Source of the DNA: Anaerolineae bacterium
Lineage (GTDB): Bacteria; Chloroflexota; Anaerolineae; Aggregatilineales; Phototrophicaceae
Direction: 5' to 3'
NCBI GenBank assembly: GCA_022843745.1
Contig: JALHNB010000003.1
Span: 1-64,000, forward strand
Length of the DNA stretch: 64,000 nucleotides
The notes under the pieces were generated by a model. The model had not been told where the DNA came from and searched no databases. It was given only the letters and a program-made list of their open reading frames with translations. Positions 34,296 through 43,133 of this stretch are shown here, piece by piece (positions within the stretch are counted from its first letter, which is position 1; every line of letters begins with the position of its first letter). A program made the position numbers and the translations under genes.

Positions 34296-35260
34296 CGCGA
34301 AAGAATACGCGCCAATTCATAAAACGACTCGTTGATCTGCCGGGTTTTAGTCGTTACTTCTTCAAGCGACACGGTTTTAATTTCGCGTCCCTGCAAACCA
34401 ACCATCACACCCGACTGCCCCTCCTGGAGCGCTTCCAATGCACGTACTCCCATGCGAGAGGCCAGCAAACGATCAAAAGCAGTAGGACTGCCGCCGCGCT
34501 GAATATGGCCGAGAATCGACAGACGAATCTCAAAGCCGACACTCTCTTTTTTGTCCAGATAAGCGGCAAGCTCCGAGGTTGTAAAAGGCGCACCCTCGGC
34601 GATAACGGCGACAGCGTGTGTTTTGCCACGCACATACGAGTCTTCCAGCGCCGCCGCGACCTCGTCCATTGAGGTGGCTTTTTCGGGGGTGACGACGATT
34701 TCCGCGCCGCCCAGGATGCCACTCATCAACGCCAGATAGCCGCAGTTGCGCCCCATCACCTCGATCAGGAAAGCGCGTTGATGTGACGTTGCCGTATCAC
34801 GAATGCGATCCAGCGAATCGAGGATGATATTCAGCGCCGTATCGACACCGATGCTCATATTCGTTCCCCAGATATCATTGTCGATGCTGCCAGGAATGCC
34901 AACGACAGGTATGCCCAGATTGTGCAGCGCCATCGCACCACGCAGACTGCCATCGCCACCAATGACGACCAAGCCCTCGATGCCACGTTCATTCAGGCGG
35001 CGCAAACCCCGCTGCTGCCCCTGGCGCGTTTTAAATTCTTCGTTACGCGCGGTTTGTAAAATCGTCCCTCCGCGCTGCAAAATACCACTCACTTCACGGC
35101 TGGTCAGGAGTTCAATATCTCCCGCCAGCAATCCCGTATAGGCTTGTCGGATTCCATAAACCTCAACCCCATATTCCAAGCCTGCCCTCACAACAGCGCG
35201 GATCGCGGCGTTCATGCCGGGAGCATCTCCGCCGCTGGTCATCACGGCAACACGTTTCAT
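34292..35260 (-). CDS. pfkA: ATP-dependent 6-phosphofructokinase
   Basis: A 322-residue glycolytic enzyme. SGGDAPGMNAAIRAVVR begins the ATP site, and GGDGSLRGA is the form typical of ATP rather than pyrophosphate users. PGSIDNDIWGTNMSIG contains the catalytic aspartate. EIRLSILGHIQRGGSPTAFDR binds fructose 6-phosphate. Length is standard for the bacterial allosteric enzyme. The gene stands alone between a convergent unknown gene and dnaE. Confidence 0.95.
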   Translation of the reverse strand: MKRVAVMTSGGDAPGMNAAIRAVVRAGLEYGVEVYGIRQAYTGLLAGDIELLTSREVSGILQRGGTILQTARNEEFKTRQGQQRGLRRLNERGIEGLVVIGGDGSLRGAMALHNLGIPVVGIPGSIDNDIWGTNMSIGVDTALNIILDSLDRIRDTATSHQRAFLIEVMGRNCGYLALMSGILGGAEIVVTPEKATSMDEVAAALEDSYVRGKTHAVAVIAEGAPFTTSELAAYLDKKESVGFEIRLSILGHIQRGGSPTAFDRLLASRMGVRALEALQEGQSGVMVGLQGREIKTVSLEEVTTKTRQINESFYELARILSR

Positions 35261-35344
35261 AGCCGTTTTTCTCCCGATTGATCTGGAATGTATGTCAACA
35301 GAGCAAATTTTATCCTTTTTGGCTAAGGATACAAATTGCGTTCT

Positions 35345-38300
35345 TTAATCGGGGCGTTCAAAGACCTCGATGTTGTTCTCGCCAACCAGTTTAGCAAGTT
35401 TTTCTTTCAGTTGCTCACAATAATAGGTGGTATGGTTAGGAAATTCCAGCTTAAATGATTGATCTTTTCCCTCAATAACGATGGTAAAACGATCATCACC
35501 GGGAAATTCGGTCATAAAGTTGTGAATTCGCTTCAATCGCCGTCGATCCTGAGCGTCATCCGCAGTGCGCTGCATGTAAACATAAATCCAATGGCGGGCG
35601 CGAGTGGGGTCGCCCATTTCCGCAGCACCCGGCAGCGGGAACATGATGTCGCCCACCGGGGTTGAGATCGGTGCAGACCCGTTAGCTACTGGTGCAGACC
35701 CGTTCATAGCAGCCCGATTCATAGCACTCCCGTTCACAGCAGATTTTGCTGCATATGCGGGCGCGGTGATCTCCGGCTCCGGCACGGGTTCTGGTACAGA
35801 CGGGGGAGCAGGTTCAGACGTAGGCGCAGGGGCAATTGCTTCATTATAAAAATTCGACGGTGGCGAGGGGATGTAATCTTCATCCATCGGCGGCGCATCC
35901 TCGTCGCTCAATGCCCAGGGCGGCGGCTCATTGCTATACCCATTCGACATGAAGCTGTTATCAGGCCGGACGACATCGAAATCCTGCGAAACCTCTTCGG
36001 CGATGATTTGTGGGTCATTGCGGGACATATCAAATTTACCCGCGACTTTGACGATTTTGCCCTCCTCAATGAATTCCTGGAATTTCTGCCATGTGCGCGG
36101 GAAGAGGACAACCTCAATTGCCGTCGCCGATTCACGCCAATCTTCCAGTTGCAGCACACACATCATGTCGCCTTTTTGGGTGACAATTTTGCGCAGTGAG
36201 ACGATCTCCCCGGCCACAGCGACTTGCTTGCCACTCATTGTGGAATCCGGGTCTTTAAGTTCCTGGATGCTGTTTGTGTTGGCATGTTGCAGATCAGCGC
36301 GGTATCTATCGGCGGGTCGTCCGGTCACATACAGTCCCAGCAGTTCTTTCTCCCAGTTGAGCATTTCACGTTCGGGGGCTTCTTCGATGTTCGGCAGCGG
36401 CAGTGAATCATCACCCATGCCGGCAGCGCTCCCGCCAAACATATTCATCTGGCCGATCTCTTTATCTTTGTGGTAATTGGTGCTGTACATCGTGATACGT
36501 TCGAGCGCGTCAAGAAGCTGCTGGCGCTTGCCAAACTCGCGCATCGCTCCCACTTTAATCAGGCTTTCCAGCGTTCGCTTGCCCACCACACGCAGATCGA
36601 CGCGGCGGCAAAAATCTTCGAGGCTTGTGAAACGTCCATCCTCGTTGCGTGAGTCAATAATGGGCAGAAGTGCAGCAGCACCCGCGTTTTTAATCGCCGC
36701 TAACCCAAAACGAATGCCTCGTACACCGCTAGGCTGCTTCTGAATATCAAAATCAAGCAGGCTGTAATTGACATCTGGCGGCAGAATGGGAATGCTCAAA
36801 CGACGCGATTCTTCCAAAAATATCGCGATCTTGGCGGTATCGTCGCGATGTACCGAGAGCATCGCCGTGATGTATTCCGCCGGATAGTGTGTCTTGAGGA
36901 ATGCCGTCTGAACGGTGATGACCGCATAATCCGAAGCATGGGCGCGGTTAAAGCCATAATTGGCGAAAAATTCAATGTCCGCGAAAATGCGCTCGGCAGA
37001 CTCCGCATCTACACCGTGCTGCGGGCCGCGCTCGATAAAAATCGACTTGTGCTTGAGCAAGTCTTTTTCGCGCTTTTTCGATACTGCTTTACGCATCAAG
37101 TCTGCTTCGCCGAGTTCGTAGCCGAACAACTGCCCGGCGATCTGCATGATTTGTTCCTGATAGATGATGATCGCGTAGGTTTCCGAAAGTATTGACTCTA
37201 ATTTCGGATGCAGATAAGTGACGGGTTCTTCGCCGTGCATCCGCTTGTTATACATGGGGATGTATTCCATCGGGCCAGGGCGATAGAGCGAAATGGCCGC
37301 GATGATATTCTCAAACCGATTCGGACGCATCCCGCGCAGCATTTGCTGCATCCCGCCGCTTTCGACCTGGAATATGCCGACGGTTTCGCCCCGTGCAATT
37401 AACTCAAACGCTTTGTCGAGCTGGTCACTTTGGGCAGCATCATGGGACACCTGTTCATGACGATAGGGGATATTCTCCATCGTGTAGCGAATGCCGTGAT
37501 AGCGGTTAATCAATTCACATGCTTTACGCATGATCGTCAGCGTCGAAAGTCCAAGAAAGTCAATTTTCAACAAGCCGATGGATTCGCAGGTTTCCATTGG
37601 GAACTGAGTCACGGCTTTAATCGAACTATTATCGTCGTCCCCGCGCGTCAGGCGATGCAGCGGGATATATTCGACCAGCGGCTTATCACCGACAATCACG
37701 CCTGCCGCATGAGTGGAAGCGTGGCGGCTAACCCCCTGCAAGACTCTGGCAACATCAATCACCTGCCGGATGTCGTTGTCTTTTTTGTACAGCTCAAGCA
37801 GTTCAGGATTGCCTTCGACATACTCCATAATCGGCTTCGGTTTTGGCTCACTGGGGATCAGCTTGGCAGCCTGATTGACAAGCGTCAGCGGCACATCCAG
37901 CGCACGACCAATATCGCGCACAGCCGCCTTTGGCCCCATCGTCCCAAATGTGATAATCGCCGCGACTTTATCCTCGCCATATTTACGCGCGGTGTAGTCG
38001 ATCATTGCTGCACGTTGGTCGTCGGGGTAATCCAGATCAATATCCGGCATACTGACGCGCCCCGGATTCAGGAAACGTTCGAACAGCAAATTATTCTGAA
38101 TCGGGTCGATATTGGTGATCCCCAGGCTGTAAGCCGCAACGCTGCCTGCACCCGAACCGCGCACATTCCACCAAATATCGGCATGACGCGCATACTCACA
38201 CAAATCCCACACGATCAAAAAGTAAGTCTCAAAGCCCATGTTGTGGATAATCTGCAACTCATAATCGAGCCGCTTGCGCAAGTTTTCATCGCGCTCGGCA

Positions 38301-39250
38301 CTCTCACCGTAGCGCCACTTCAGCCCCTTCTCACACAGATAGCGCATATAGGTTTCAGACGTGTGTCCTGCTGGGACGGGGAAAATCGGCAGGTGATAGC
38401 CTTTTGTGTCCAGATTAAGATCGCACATCTCAGCAATTTTGAGCGTATTTTTAAGAGGTTCGCCGTCGCGGATGTTGCCGAAATACTTCCACATTTCGTT
38501 CTGCGAAGTCAGGTGATAGCTGGCATCGGACATCCGCAGGCGATTTTCATCGCGCTTCAGGGCGGTTGTCTGAATGCACAGCAGAGTGTCATGCGGGTCG
38601 TAATCGGACTCAAGCACATAATGCACGTCATTCGTAGCAACCATCGGCGTATCGGCATACTGGCTGTTTTCAACCAACCACTTATTCACGATTTCCAATT
38701 CAGGAATATCGTGCTGCTGTAATTCCAGAAAGAAATTTTCCTTGCCAAAAGTGTCCTGATACCAGCCAAGCAGTTCACGCGCCTCGGCATCCTGCCCCGC
38801 CATCACCGCGTTGGGAATCTGCGCTGCCAGACAGCCACTCGTCGCGATTAAGCCTTCCGCATGAGCCGCCAGAAAGTCGCGGTCAATACGTGGACGGTAA
38901 TAATAACCTTCAAGCTGCGCGGCACTGGCGATTTTGAGCAGATTTTTATAGCCTGTTTCGTTTTTCGCCAGCAGCAGCATGTGAAATGCTTTTTTATCGA
39001 GCTTTGGGTCTCGGTCAAAACGTGATGCCCGCGCCAGATAAGACTCGACACCAATAATCGGCTTGATGTCGGCATCTTTGCAGGCGCGATAAAAGTCGAT
39101 CACGCCAAACATCGTGCCGTGATCGGTGATCGCCAGTGATTTCATGTCGAGCGCTTTTGCCCGGTCAACCAGCTTATCAATGCGGCTCAAACCGTCGAGC
39201 AGCGAATATTCAGTATGGACGTGGAGATGCACGAAATCTTTATCGGTCAT
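35345..39250 (-). CDS. dnaE: DNA polymerase III alpha subunit
   Basis: About 1,301 residues. The PHP domain starts HLHVHTEYSLLDG. The polymerase active site is in PDIDLDYPDDQR with a partner aspartate upstream region SGAGSVAAY. Helix-hairpin-helix, an internal clamp-binding peptide QMNMF (about residue 935) and an OB domain follow. A 110-residue proline/alanine/serine linker with NGSA-like repeats (about 1100-1215) then leads to an 88-residue C-terminal domain. It is the replicative polymerase. A GTG nine bases upstream is an alternative start; the ATG at 39250 fits homologues. A 430-codon opposite-strand frame inside this gene is a shadow. Confidence 0.95.
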   Translation of the reverse strand: MTDKDFVHLHVHTEYSLLDGLSRIDKLVDRAKALDMKSLAITDHGTMFGVIDFYRACKDADIKPIIGVESYLARASRFDRDPKLDKKAFHMLLLAKNETGYKNLLKIASAAQLEGYYYRPRIDRDFLAAHAEGLIATSGCLAAQIPNAVMAGQDAEARELLGWYQDTFGKENFFLELQQHDIPELEIVNKWLVENSQYADTPMVATNDVHYVLESDYDPHDTLLCIQTTALKRDENRLRMSDASYHLTSQNEMWKYFGNIRDGEPLKNTLKIAEMCDLNLDTKGYHLPIFPVPAGHTSETYMRYLCEKGLKWRYGESAERDENLRKRLDYELQIIHNMGFETYFLIVWDLCEYARHADIWWNVRGSGAGSVAAYSLGITNIDPIQNNLLFERFLNPGRVSMPDIDLDYPDDQRAAMIDYTARKYGEDKVAAIITFGTMGPKAAVRDIGRALDVPLTLVNQAAKLIPSEPKPKPIMEYVEGNPELLELYKKDNDIRQVIDVARVLQGVSRHASTHAAGVIVGDKPLVEYIPLHRLTRGDDDNSSIKAVTQFPMETCESIGLLKIDFLGLSTLTIMRKACELINRYHGIRYTMENIPYRHEQVSHDAAQSDQLDKAFELIARGETVGIFQVESGGMQQMLRGMRPNRFENIIAAISLYRPGPMEYIPMYNKRMHGEEPVTYLHPKLESILSETYAIIIYQEQIMQIAGQLFGYELGEADLMRKAVSKKREKDLLKHKSIFIERGPQHGVDAESAERIFADIEFFANYGFNRAHASDYAVITVQTAFLKTHYPAEYITAMLSVHRDDTAKIAIFLEESRRLSIPILPPDVNYSLLDFDIQKQPSGVRGIRFGLAAIKNAGAAALLPIIDSRNEDGRFTSLEDFCRRVDLRVVGKRTLESLIKVGAMREFGKRQQLLDALERITMYSTNYHKDKEIGQMNMFGGSAAGMGDDSLPLPNIEEAPEREMLNWEKELLGLYVTGRPADRYRADLQHANTNSIQELKDPDSTMSGKQVAVAGEIVSLRKIVTQKGDMMCVLQLEDWRESATAIEVVLFPRTWQKFQEFIEEGKIVKVAGKFDMSRNDPQIIAEEVSQDFDVVRPDNSFMSNGYSNEPPPWALSDEDAPPMDEDYIPSPPSNFYNEAIAPAPTSEPAPPSVPEPVPEPEITAPAYAAKSAVNGSAMNRAAMNGSAPVANGSAPISTPVGDIMFPLPGAAEMGDPTRARHWIYVYMQRTADDAQDRRRLKRIHNFMTEFPGDDRFTIVIEGKDQSFKLEFPNHTTYYCEQLKEKLAKLVGENNIEVFERPD

Positions 39251-39363
39251 GGGATTCACATTTTCTATTTTCGGGACATCCTGTAGAACAATTATATCAT
39301 TTTCGACGCGGGGTTGAACGGCTTTTCAGGTTATAATTGGATGACTTCTAATCCGGGAGTGAG

Positions 39364-40266
39364 ATGATGCCTGCTCGATTGCTCAAAAATCCGTACCGAG
39401 GCGTTAATGCCCATCTGCACAGCATGGCACAAAATCCGGTACGCAGTCCAACAATCTGGACGAGTATCCACGCCAGTCATATTAACCACATAACCGATAC
39501 ACTTAATCGACAGCTACCCCCTAATTACATCGCGCGTACCGAGCAATCTTTGCAAATATGGTCGGAAGACCTGGGAATCGGCACAATGGAACGACAGATA
39601 CGGCGTCCCGATACCGGTATTTTTCGATCCGGTATCAGTGGAAGCGGGCCAAATCCTGTCCTGGAAGTTGAGGCGGATTCCGCTGTTCGTGTCATCTCGA
39701 TTAAGCATCTGCTCGAAGATGAAGATATGTTCACACCATCTGTCGTGGTTTACAGGCCGGAGGAAAATGAATATATGGGCGATCCAATCACACGAATCGA
39801 ACTACTTTCGCCTAGTAACAAAAAACGTGGGCCGGATTATCAGGCTTATGCGAGTAATCGACTGATGGCATTACGCAGCGGCACATCGCTGATCGAGTTA
39901 GATTATTTACATCAAACGCCTTCACCGCTGCCAGAAATACCCGCCTATCCCGACGAAACCGCTTCCCATGCTTACTCACTTGCGGTTACAGATCGGCGCG
40001 TCGGCCAGAACCCGGAGGTGAATACAATCGTTTACCTGCTGGATGTGGATATGATATTACCCACTGAAGTTATTCTGCCGCTGGCTGACCAGGACAGCAT
40101 ACTATTCGATTTCGAGGCCGTTTATCAATATACATTTGAAGTCGGGCGTTGGGGCATCCACATTGATTACGAGGAACTTCCGAAAAATTTCACTTCCTAC
40201 AGCTCATCACCAGGGCGCATTAGAGAGGTGATGGAGAGAGCTAAATCAGAAACAACTCAGGGATAG
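39364..40266 (+). CDS. DUF4058 family protein
   Basis: A 300-residue protein with the DUF4058 pattern: KNPYRGVNAHLHS at the N terminus, WTSIHASHINHITDTLNRQLPPNYIARTEQSLQIW, then TRIELLSPSNKKRGPDYQAYASNRLMALRSGTSLIELDYL. The central IELLSPSNK and LIELD segments resemble strands of a PD-(D/E)XK-like core, although no function is established. A GGGAG ribosome site precedes two successive ATGs. A TATAAT lies at 39332. It overlaps the convergent PIN-domain gene by ten bases. Confidence 0.8.
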   Translation: MMPARLLKNPYRGVNAHLHSMAQNPVRSPTIWTSIHASHINHITDTLNRQLPPNYIARTEQSLQIWSEDLGIGTMERQIRRPDTGIFRSGISGSGPNPVLEVEADSAVRVISIKHLLEDEDMFTPSVVVYRPEENEYMGDPITRIELLSPSNKKRGPDYQAYASNRLMALRSGTSLIELDYLHQTPSPLPEIPAYPDETASHAYSLAVTDRRVGQNPEVNTIVYLLDVDMILPTEVILPLADQDSILFDFEAVYQYTFEVGRWGIHIDYEELPKNFTSYSSSPGRIREVMERAKSETTQG

Positions 40267-40709
40267 CTATTCGGGTTATCAACAGTGAAACCTTCACTTG
40301 CAGCGATAGTTAGCAGATTGATATCGGCAGTAATAAATGTCATGGACGTTTTGAGAATCGCAACGGCATGAAGTCCGCAAGCCAGTTGAATAGCATCCAA
40401 AGCGCGTAATGGATGTTTATTCGTTAAATAGTGTGCCTCCAATAACCGCGTAGTCTCTAGCGGCACAACCAGATATTCCGTCTCAATGTGCAATAAAAAA
40501 TTTGCCTGCAAGATTGAAACTTGGGACTGCGTAAGTGCCTTTTCTCTTCGTCTACGATTCAATAAAGACGACATTTCTACGACGGCTGTTTCTGCAACAG
40601 CGATCACATTTCCAGAAGTCGGCAAAATCCAACTCAATACCCAACGAGAGCCAGGCTCTGATAAATAGCGTTTTGCTAACGCACTGGTATCAACAAAAAA
40701 CGCACTCAA
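40257..40709 (-). CDS. PIN-domain protein (VapC-like toxin candidate)
   Basis: A 150-residue PIN-fold protein. The first acidic residue lies in FFVDTSALAKRYL, and later acids are in AETAVVEMSS, RALDAIQLAC and TFITADINLL, matching the four-acid metal site of PIN ribonucleases. As a toxin it would cut RNA. It overlaps the upstream small gene by four bases, the usual arrangement of a type II toxin-antitoxin pair. Confidence 0.85.
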   Translation of the reverse strand: MSAFFVDTSALAKRYLSEPGSRWVLSWILPTSGNVIAVAETAVVEMSSLLNRRRREKALTQSQVSILQANFLLHIETEYLVVPLETTRLLEAHYLTNKHPLRALDAIQLACGLHAVAILKTSMTFITADINLLTIAASEGFTVDNPNSYP

Positions 40710-41032
40710 TATAGCCCTCTATCCTCATCAATGAGTTCTTCTGAGGGACGCGCACCCGGCGGCATTTTGCCCAATTCAAGTAATTCTTCAGGTGTCAGAG
40801 CTATTGTCCCTTCGGGCGCATGAATCGATGTCACCAGAGAGCCTGCCGCCAATAATCGAGCGCGTGCTTCCTCTCGTGTAAGCTCAGTTGCAGATTCCGG
40901 CACAATCTGCTTGGCACGGATTACCAACTCTACTGGCCCAGTTGGAGTGTCAGCCGGAAGATCAAGCACCAGATGCCGATCTTCACCAATCGTTGTGTGA
41001 ATAACAATAGAATTCGCAGCTTCTTTTTGCAT
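40706..41032 (-). CDS. Antitoxin-like partner of the PIN protein
   Basis: A 108-residue protein. The C-terminal SEELIDEDRGLY resembles the toxin-wrapping tails of proteins found before PIN genes. The middle has an LTREEARARLLAAG helix, and the N-terminal part, with VIHTTIGEDRHLVLDLP, is beta-rich and may bind DNA or form the dimer. It precedes the PIN gene with a four-base overlap. A canonical VapB fold is not evident, so antitoxin is inferred mainly from context. Confidence 0.65.
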   Translation of the reverse strand: MQKEAANSIVIHTTIGEDRHLVLDLPADTPTGPVELVIRAKQIVPESATELTREEARARLLAAGSLVTSIHAPEGTIALTPEELLELGKMPPGARPSEELIDEDRGLY

Positions 41033-41048
41033 GATATGCGCCTTTCAC

Positions 41049-41114
41049 TGGTTCACAACATAACATTTGAGCGAATGCCAGTGGTTCACAGTATAACATT
41101 TGAGCGAATGCCAG
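41049..41114. repeat. 33-bp tandem duplication upstream of the PIN module and fpg
   Basis: Two units (41049-41081 and 41082-41114) differ at only two bases. They lie in the divergent region, 17 bases from the antitoxin-like start and 70 bases before fpg, so no gene 3' end is involved. Each unit ends GCGAATGCCAG, which shares ATGCCAG with the fpg start (ATG CCA GAA). A duplicated operator for the toxin-antitoxin pair is an alternative reading. Confidence 0.85.
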
Positions 41115-41183
41115 TACAATTTGCCTACAAGTTTTCTCCAGACCTTCAACATCGAAAAATCAAAATCGGATTACACTACAGTT

Positions 41184-42008
41184 ATGCCAGAATTACCAGA
41201 AGTCGAAACCGTTGTCAGAGGATTACGAACGCCACTCGTTGGACGCACGATACAGGGCGTGTGGTACGACGTGGCAAAAGTCATCGCCAAGCCGTCGCCG
41301 GATGAATTTATCGCGCGGGCAACGGGTCAAACTGTACGCGCTATCAACCGCCGCGCCAAATATATCCTGTGTCAGTTAGATGATGGCATTCTCGCCGTCC
41401 ATTTGAAAATGACTGGACGCTTGTATGTCTCAGACGATCCAAACGGGGCTATGAATGATCGCTGGGTAAGGCTGCGTTTTGCGCTGGATAACGGCCAATA
41501 TCTTCATTTTTCGGATGCGCGACGGTTTGGTAAGGCGTATTTGATCGACGATATTTCCGATATCGCGCCTGACCTCGGCCCCGAACCGCTGGAAGATAGT
41601 TTCACAATTGAAGAATTTCGCGAACGGGTGAAAGGTCGTCACAGGGTCATCAAAGCGTTGCTGCTCGACCAATCATTTATCGCTGGTGTAGGCAACATTT
41701 ACGCCGACGAAGCACTGCATCACGCCAAAATTCATCCGCTGCGCACGGCTGACCAACTCAACGAAGCCGAAATCGCGCGGCTGTACGGGACGATTCGCGA
41801 TGTTTTGAATAACGGCATCGAATATCAAGGCGCAAGTATCAACTGGTATCGCAAACCAGATGGCACACGCGGCGAATCACAGGATCATTTTTACGTTTAT
41901 GGTCGCGAGGGCGAACCCTGCCTCACCTGTGGTCAGCCGATTGAGAAAATCCGGGTAGCGCAGCGCGGCACGCATTATTGCCCAGCCTGTCAAACAATTT
42001 CTAAGTGA
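41184..42008 (+). CDS. fpg: Formamidopyrimidine-DNA glycosylase
   Basis: A 274-residue base-excision repair enzyme. The start must be the ATG at 41184 because the mature N terminus PELPEVE supplies the catalytic proline and glutamate. HLKMTGRL holds the conserved lysine. QSFIAGVGNIYADEALHHAKIHP is the helix-two-turn-helix. The C-terminal zinc finger has CLTCGQP and HYCPACQ. It removes 8-oxoguanine and related lesions and cuts the strand. Confidence 0.95.
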   Translation: MPELPEVETVVRGLRTPLVGRTIQGVWYDVAKVIAKPSPDEFIARATGQTVRAINRRAKYILCQLDDGILAVHLKMTGRLYVSDDPNGAMNDRWVRLRFALDNGQYLHFSDARRFGKAYLIDDISDIAPDLGPEPLEDSFTIEEFRERVKGRHRVIKALLLDQSFIAGVGNIYADEALHHAKIHPLRTADQLNEAEIARLYGTIRDVLNNGIEYQGASINWYRKPDGTRGESQDHFYVYGREGEPCLTCGQPIEKIRVAQRGTHYCPACQTISK

Positions 42009-42021
42009 AGGTTGAATCATC

Positions 42022-43080
42022 ATGGAAAGTGGTTTGGACGATTTTATCAGGCAAGTTCCTACCGGCCCCATCGTCATGTTGTGTGTATCGGGGATTTTGA
42101 TGGTGATCGCGCTGGTAGCGATTGTTCGCGCCCGCACTCAACGAGCAAAAAAAGCTTCTCTAGCGGCATCGCAAGCCGCACCCGCCTATGTTACTCAAAC
42201 GGCATCACAAGCGCCTGCCTACGTTCCGGCCTCACGCCCCGTAACCAGCGAACTGCCGGACCTGGATATGCTCATTCCCGCATCACCGCAAAATAATCCA
42301 CCACCCGCGCCTGCCGCACCACGTGCCGCCCGTAAAGGCACACACAGCGTGACGCTCAATGATGGCGAAACTACTGAAGCTGTCGAAGTCATGACGATTC
42401 TGCGCGATGTGGTCAATGGTGGCCTCATCGTCCAGATTGGCGACAAGTCCTATCGCAATCTGGCAAATGACGATTCGACCAAAACCAGCTTCATGAAGAT
42501 CATGCGTGAGTTAGCGGGTGTTGTGAAATCAGGCCCGTTACCCTCACAGAAGGTTGAAGAACCTGTTGTAAAAATTGAAGAACCTGTTGTCAGGTCGCCA
42601 CAACCGGATTTGACTCCGTCCGCATCTTTTGATGAAGCGCCCTCACTACGCGATCTGATGTCGTCATCTGAGGATGAGGATGAGTCTGACGTTGAAGCAC
42701 CAGCAGTCAAACCCAAGCCGGCTTATATTCCCCCGCCGCCGACCAATCCTTCAGGCGAGATGCCGGGTGATCTGCCAAAATATAAGTGGGACGACAAAAC
42801 CCCTGCGCCCAAAAAAGGCGGACTTTTTCGTCGTGGCAAACTCGATTTGGAACCCGTCCCCGAACTCAACATCGCAGCGGCAATTGAGGCGTATCTCCAG
42901 CACAAGCTGAAATACACGCCGGGGTATGAAACCCGCAGCATCCATGTCCACCCCTCACCGGATGGTGGGGTCAGTATCGAAGTCGATGGCAAATTTTATG
43001 ATGCGGTAGGCGATGTCGCCGAGACAGACGTGCGTGAATTTCTATCGGCTACGATTCAGGAGTGGCAGCAGCGGAATTAA
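42022..43080 (+). CDS. Membrane-anchored protein of unknown function with proline-rich linkers
   Basis: A 352-residue protein. One N-terminal membrane helix (about residues 16-36) is followed by alanine/proline-rich disordered segments. Two compact domains can be seen: about residues 100-165 (HSVTLNDGETTEAVEVMTILRDVVNGGLIVQIGDKSYRNLA) and about 285-350 (IAAAIEAYLQHKLKYTPGYETRSIHVHPSPDGGVSIEVDGKFYDAVGDV). An acidic stretch (SSSEDEDESDVE) lies between. No family is recognised. It follows fpg by 13 bases and its 3' end is repeated downstream. Confidence 0.65.
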   Translation: MESGLDDFIRQVPTGPIVMLCVSGILMVIALVAIVRARTQRAKKASLAASQAAPAYVTQTASQAPAYVPASRPVTSELPDLDMLIPASPQNNPPPAPAAPRAARKGTHSVTLNDGETTEAVEVMTILRDVVNGGLIVQIGDKSYRNLANDDSTKTSFMKIMRELAGVVKSGPLPSQKVEEPVVKIEEPVVRSPQPDLTPSASFDEAPSLRDLMSSSEDEDESDVEAPAVKPKPAYIPPPPTNPSGEMPGDLPKYKWDDKTPAPKKGGLFRRGKLDLEPVPELNIAAAIEAYLQHKLKYTPGYETRSIHVHPSPDGGVSIEVDGKFYDAVGDVAETDVREFLSATIQEWQQRN

Positions 43081-43133
43081 CGCTAAACATAGAGTGGCAG
43101 CAGCGGAATTAGGCCTTTAAACGCTAAACATAG
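43060..43133. repeat. 32-bp duplication spanning two convergent gene ends
   Basis: The segment starting GAGTGGCAGCAG at 43060 recurs at 43092. The first copy ends the plus gene (EWQQRN-stop) and the second repeats those codons exactly. The distal half of each copy (ACGCTAAACATA) is the end of the minus-strand MBL gene, encoding YV-stop. The outer copy has about ten extra bases. The unit therefore covers the full junction of two convergent genes, as at 16083. Confidence 0.88.

Noticed and set aside
37430-38722. A 430-codon open frame on the plus strand opposite dnaE
   Set aside because: It lies wholly inside a well-supported dnaE, shows no recognisable domain, and its composition is what a reversed coding strand gives. 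No ribosome site was seen.
39260-39363. Promoter with a -35 for the DUF4058 gene
   Set aside because: A TATAAT is present at 39332, but no -35 at 16-18 bases; kept only as a remark in the gene entry.
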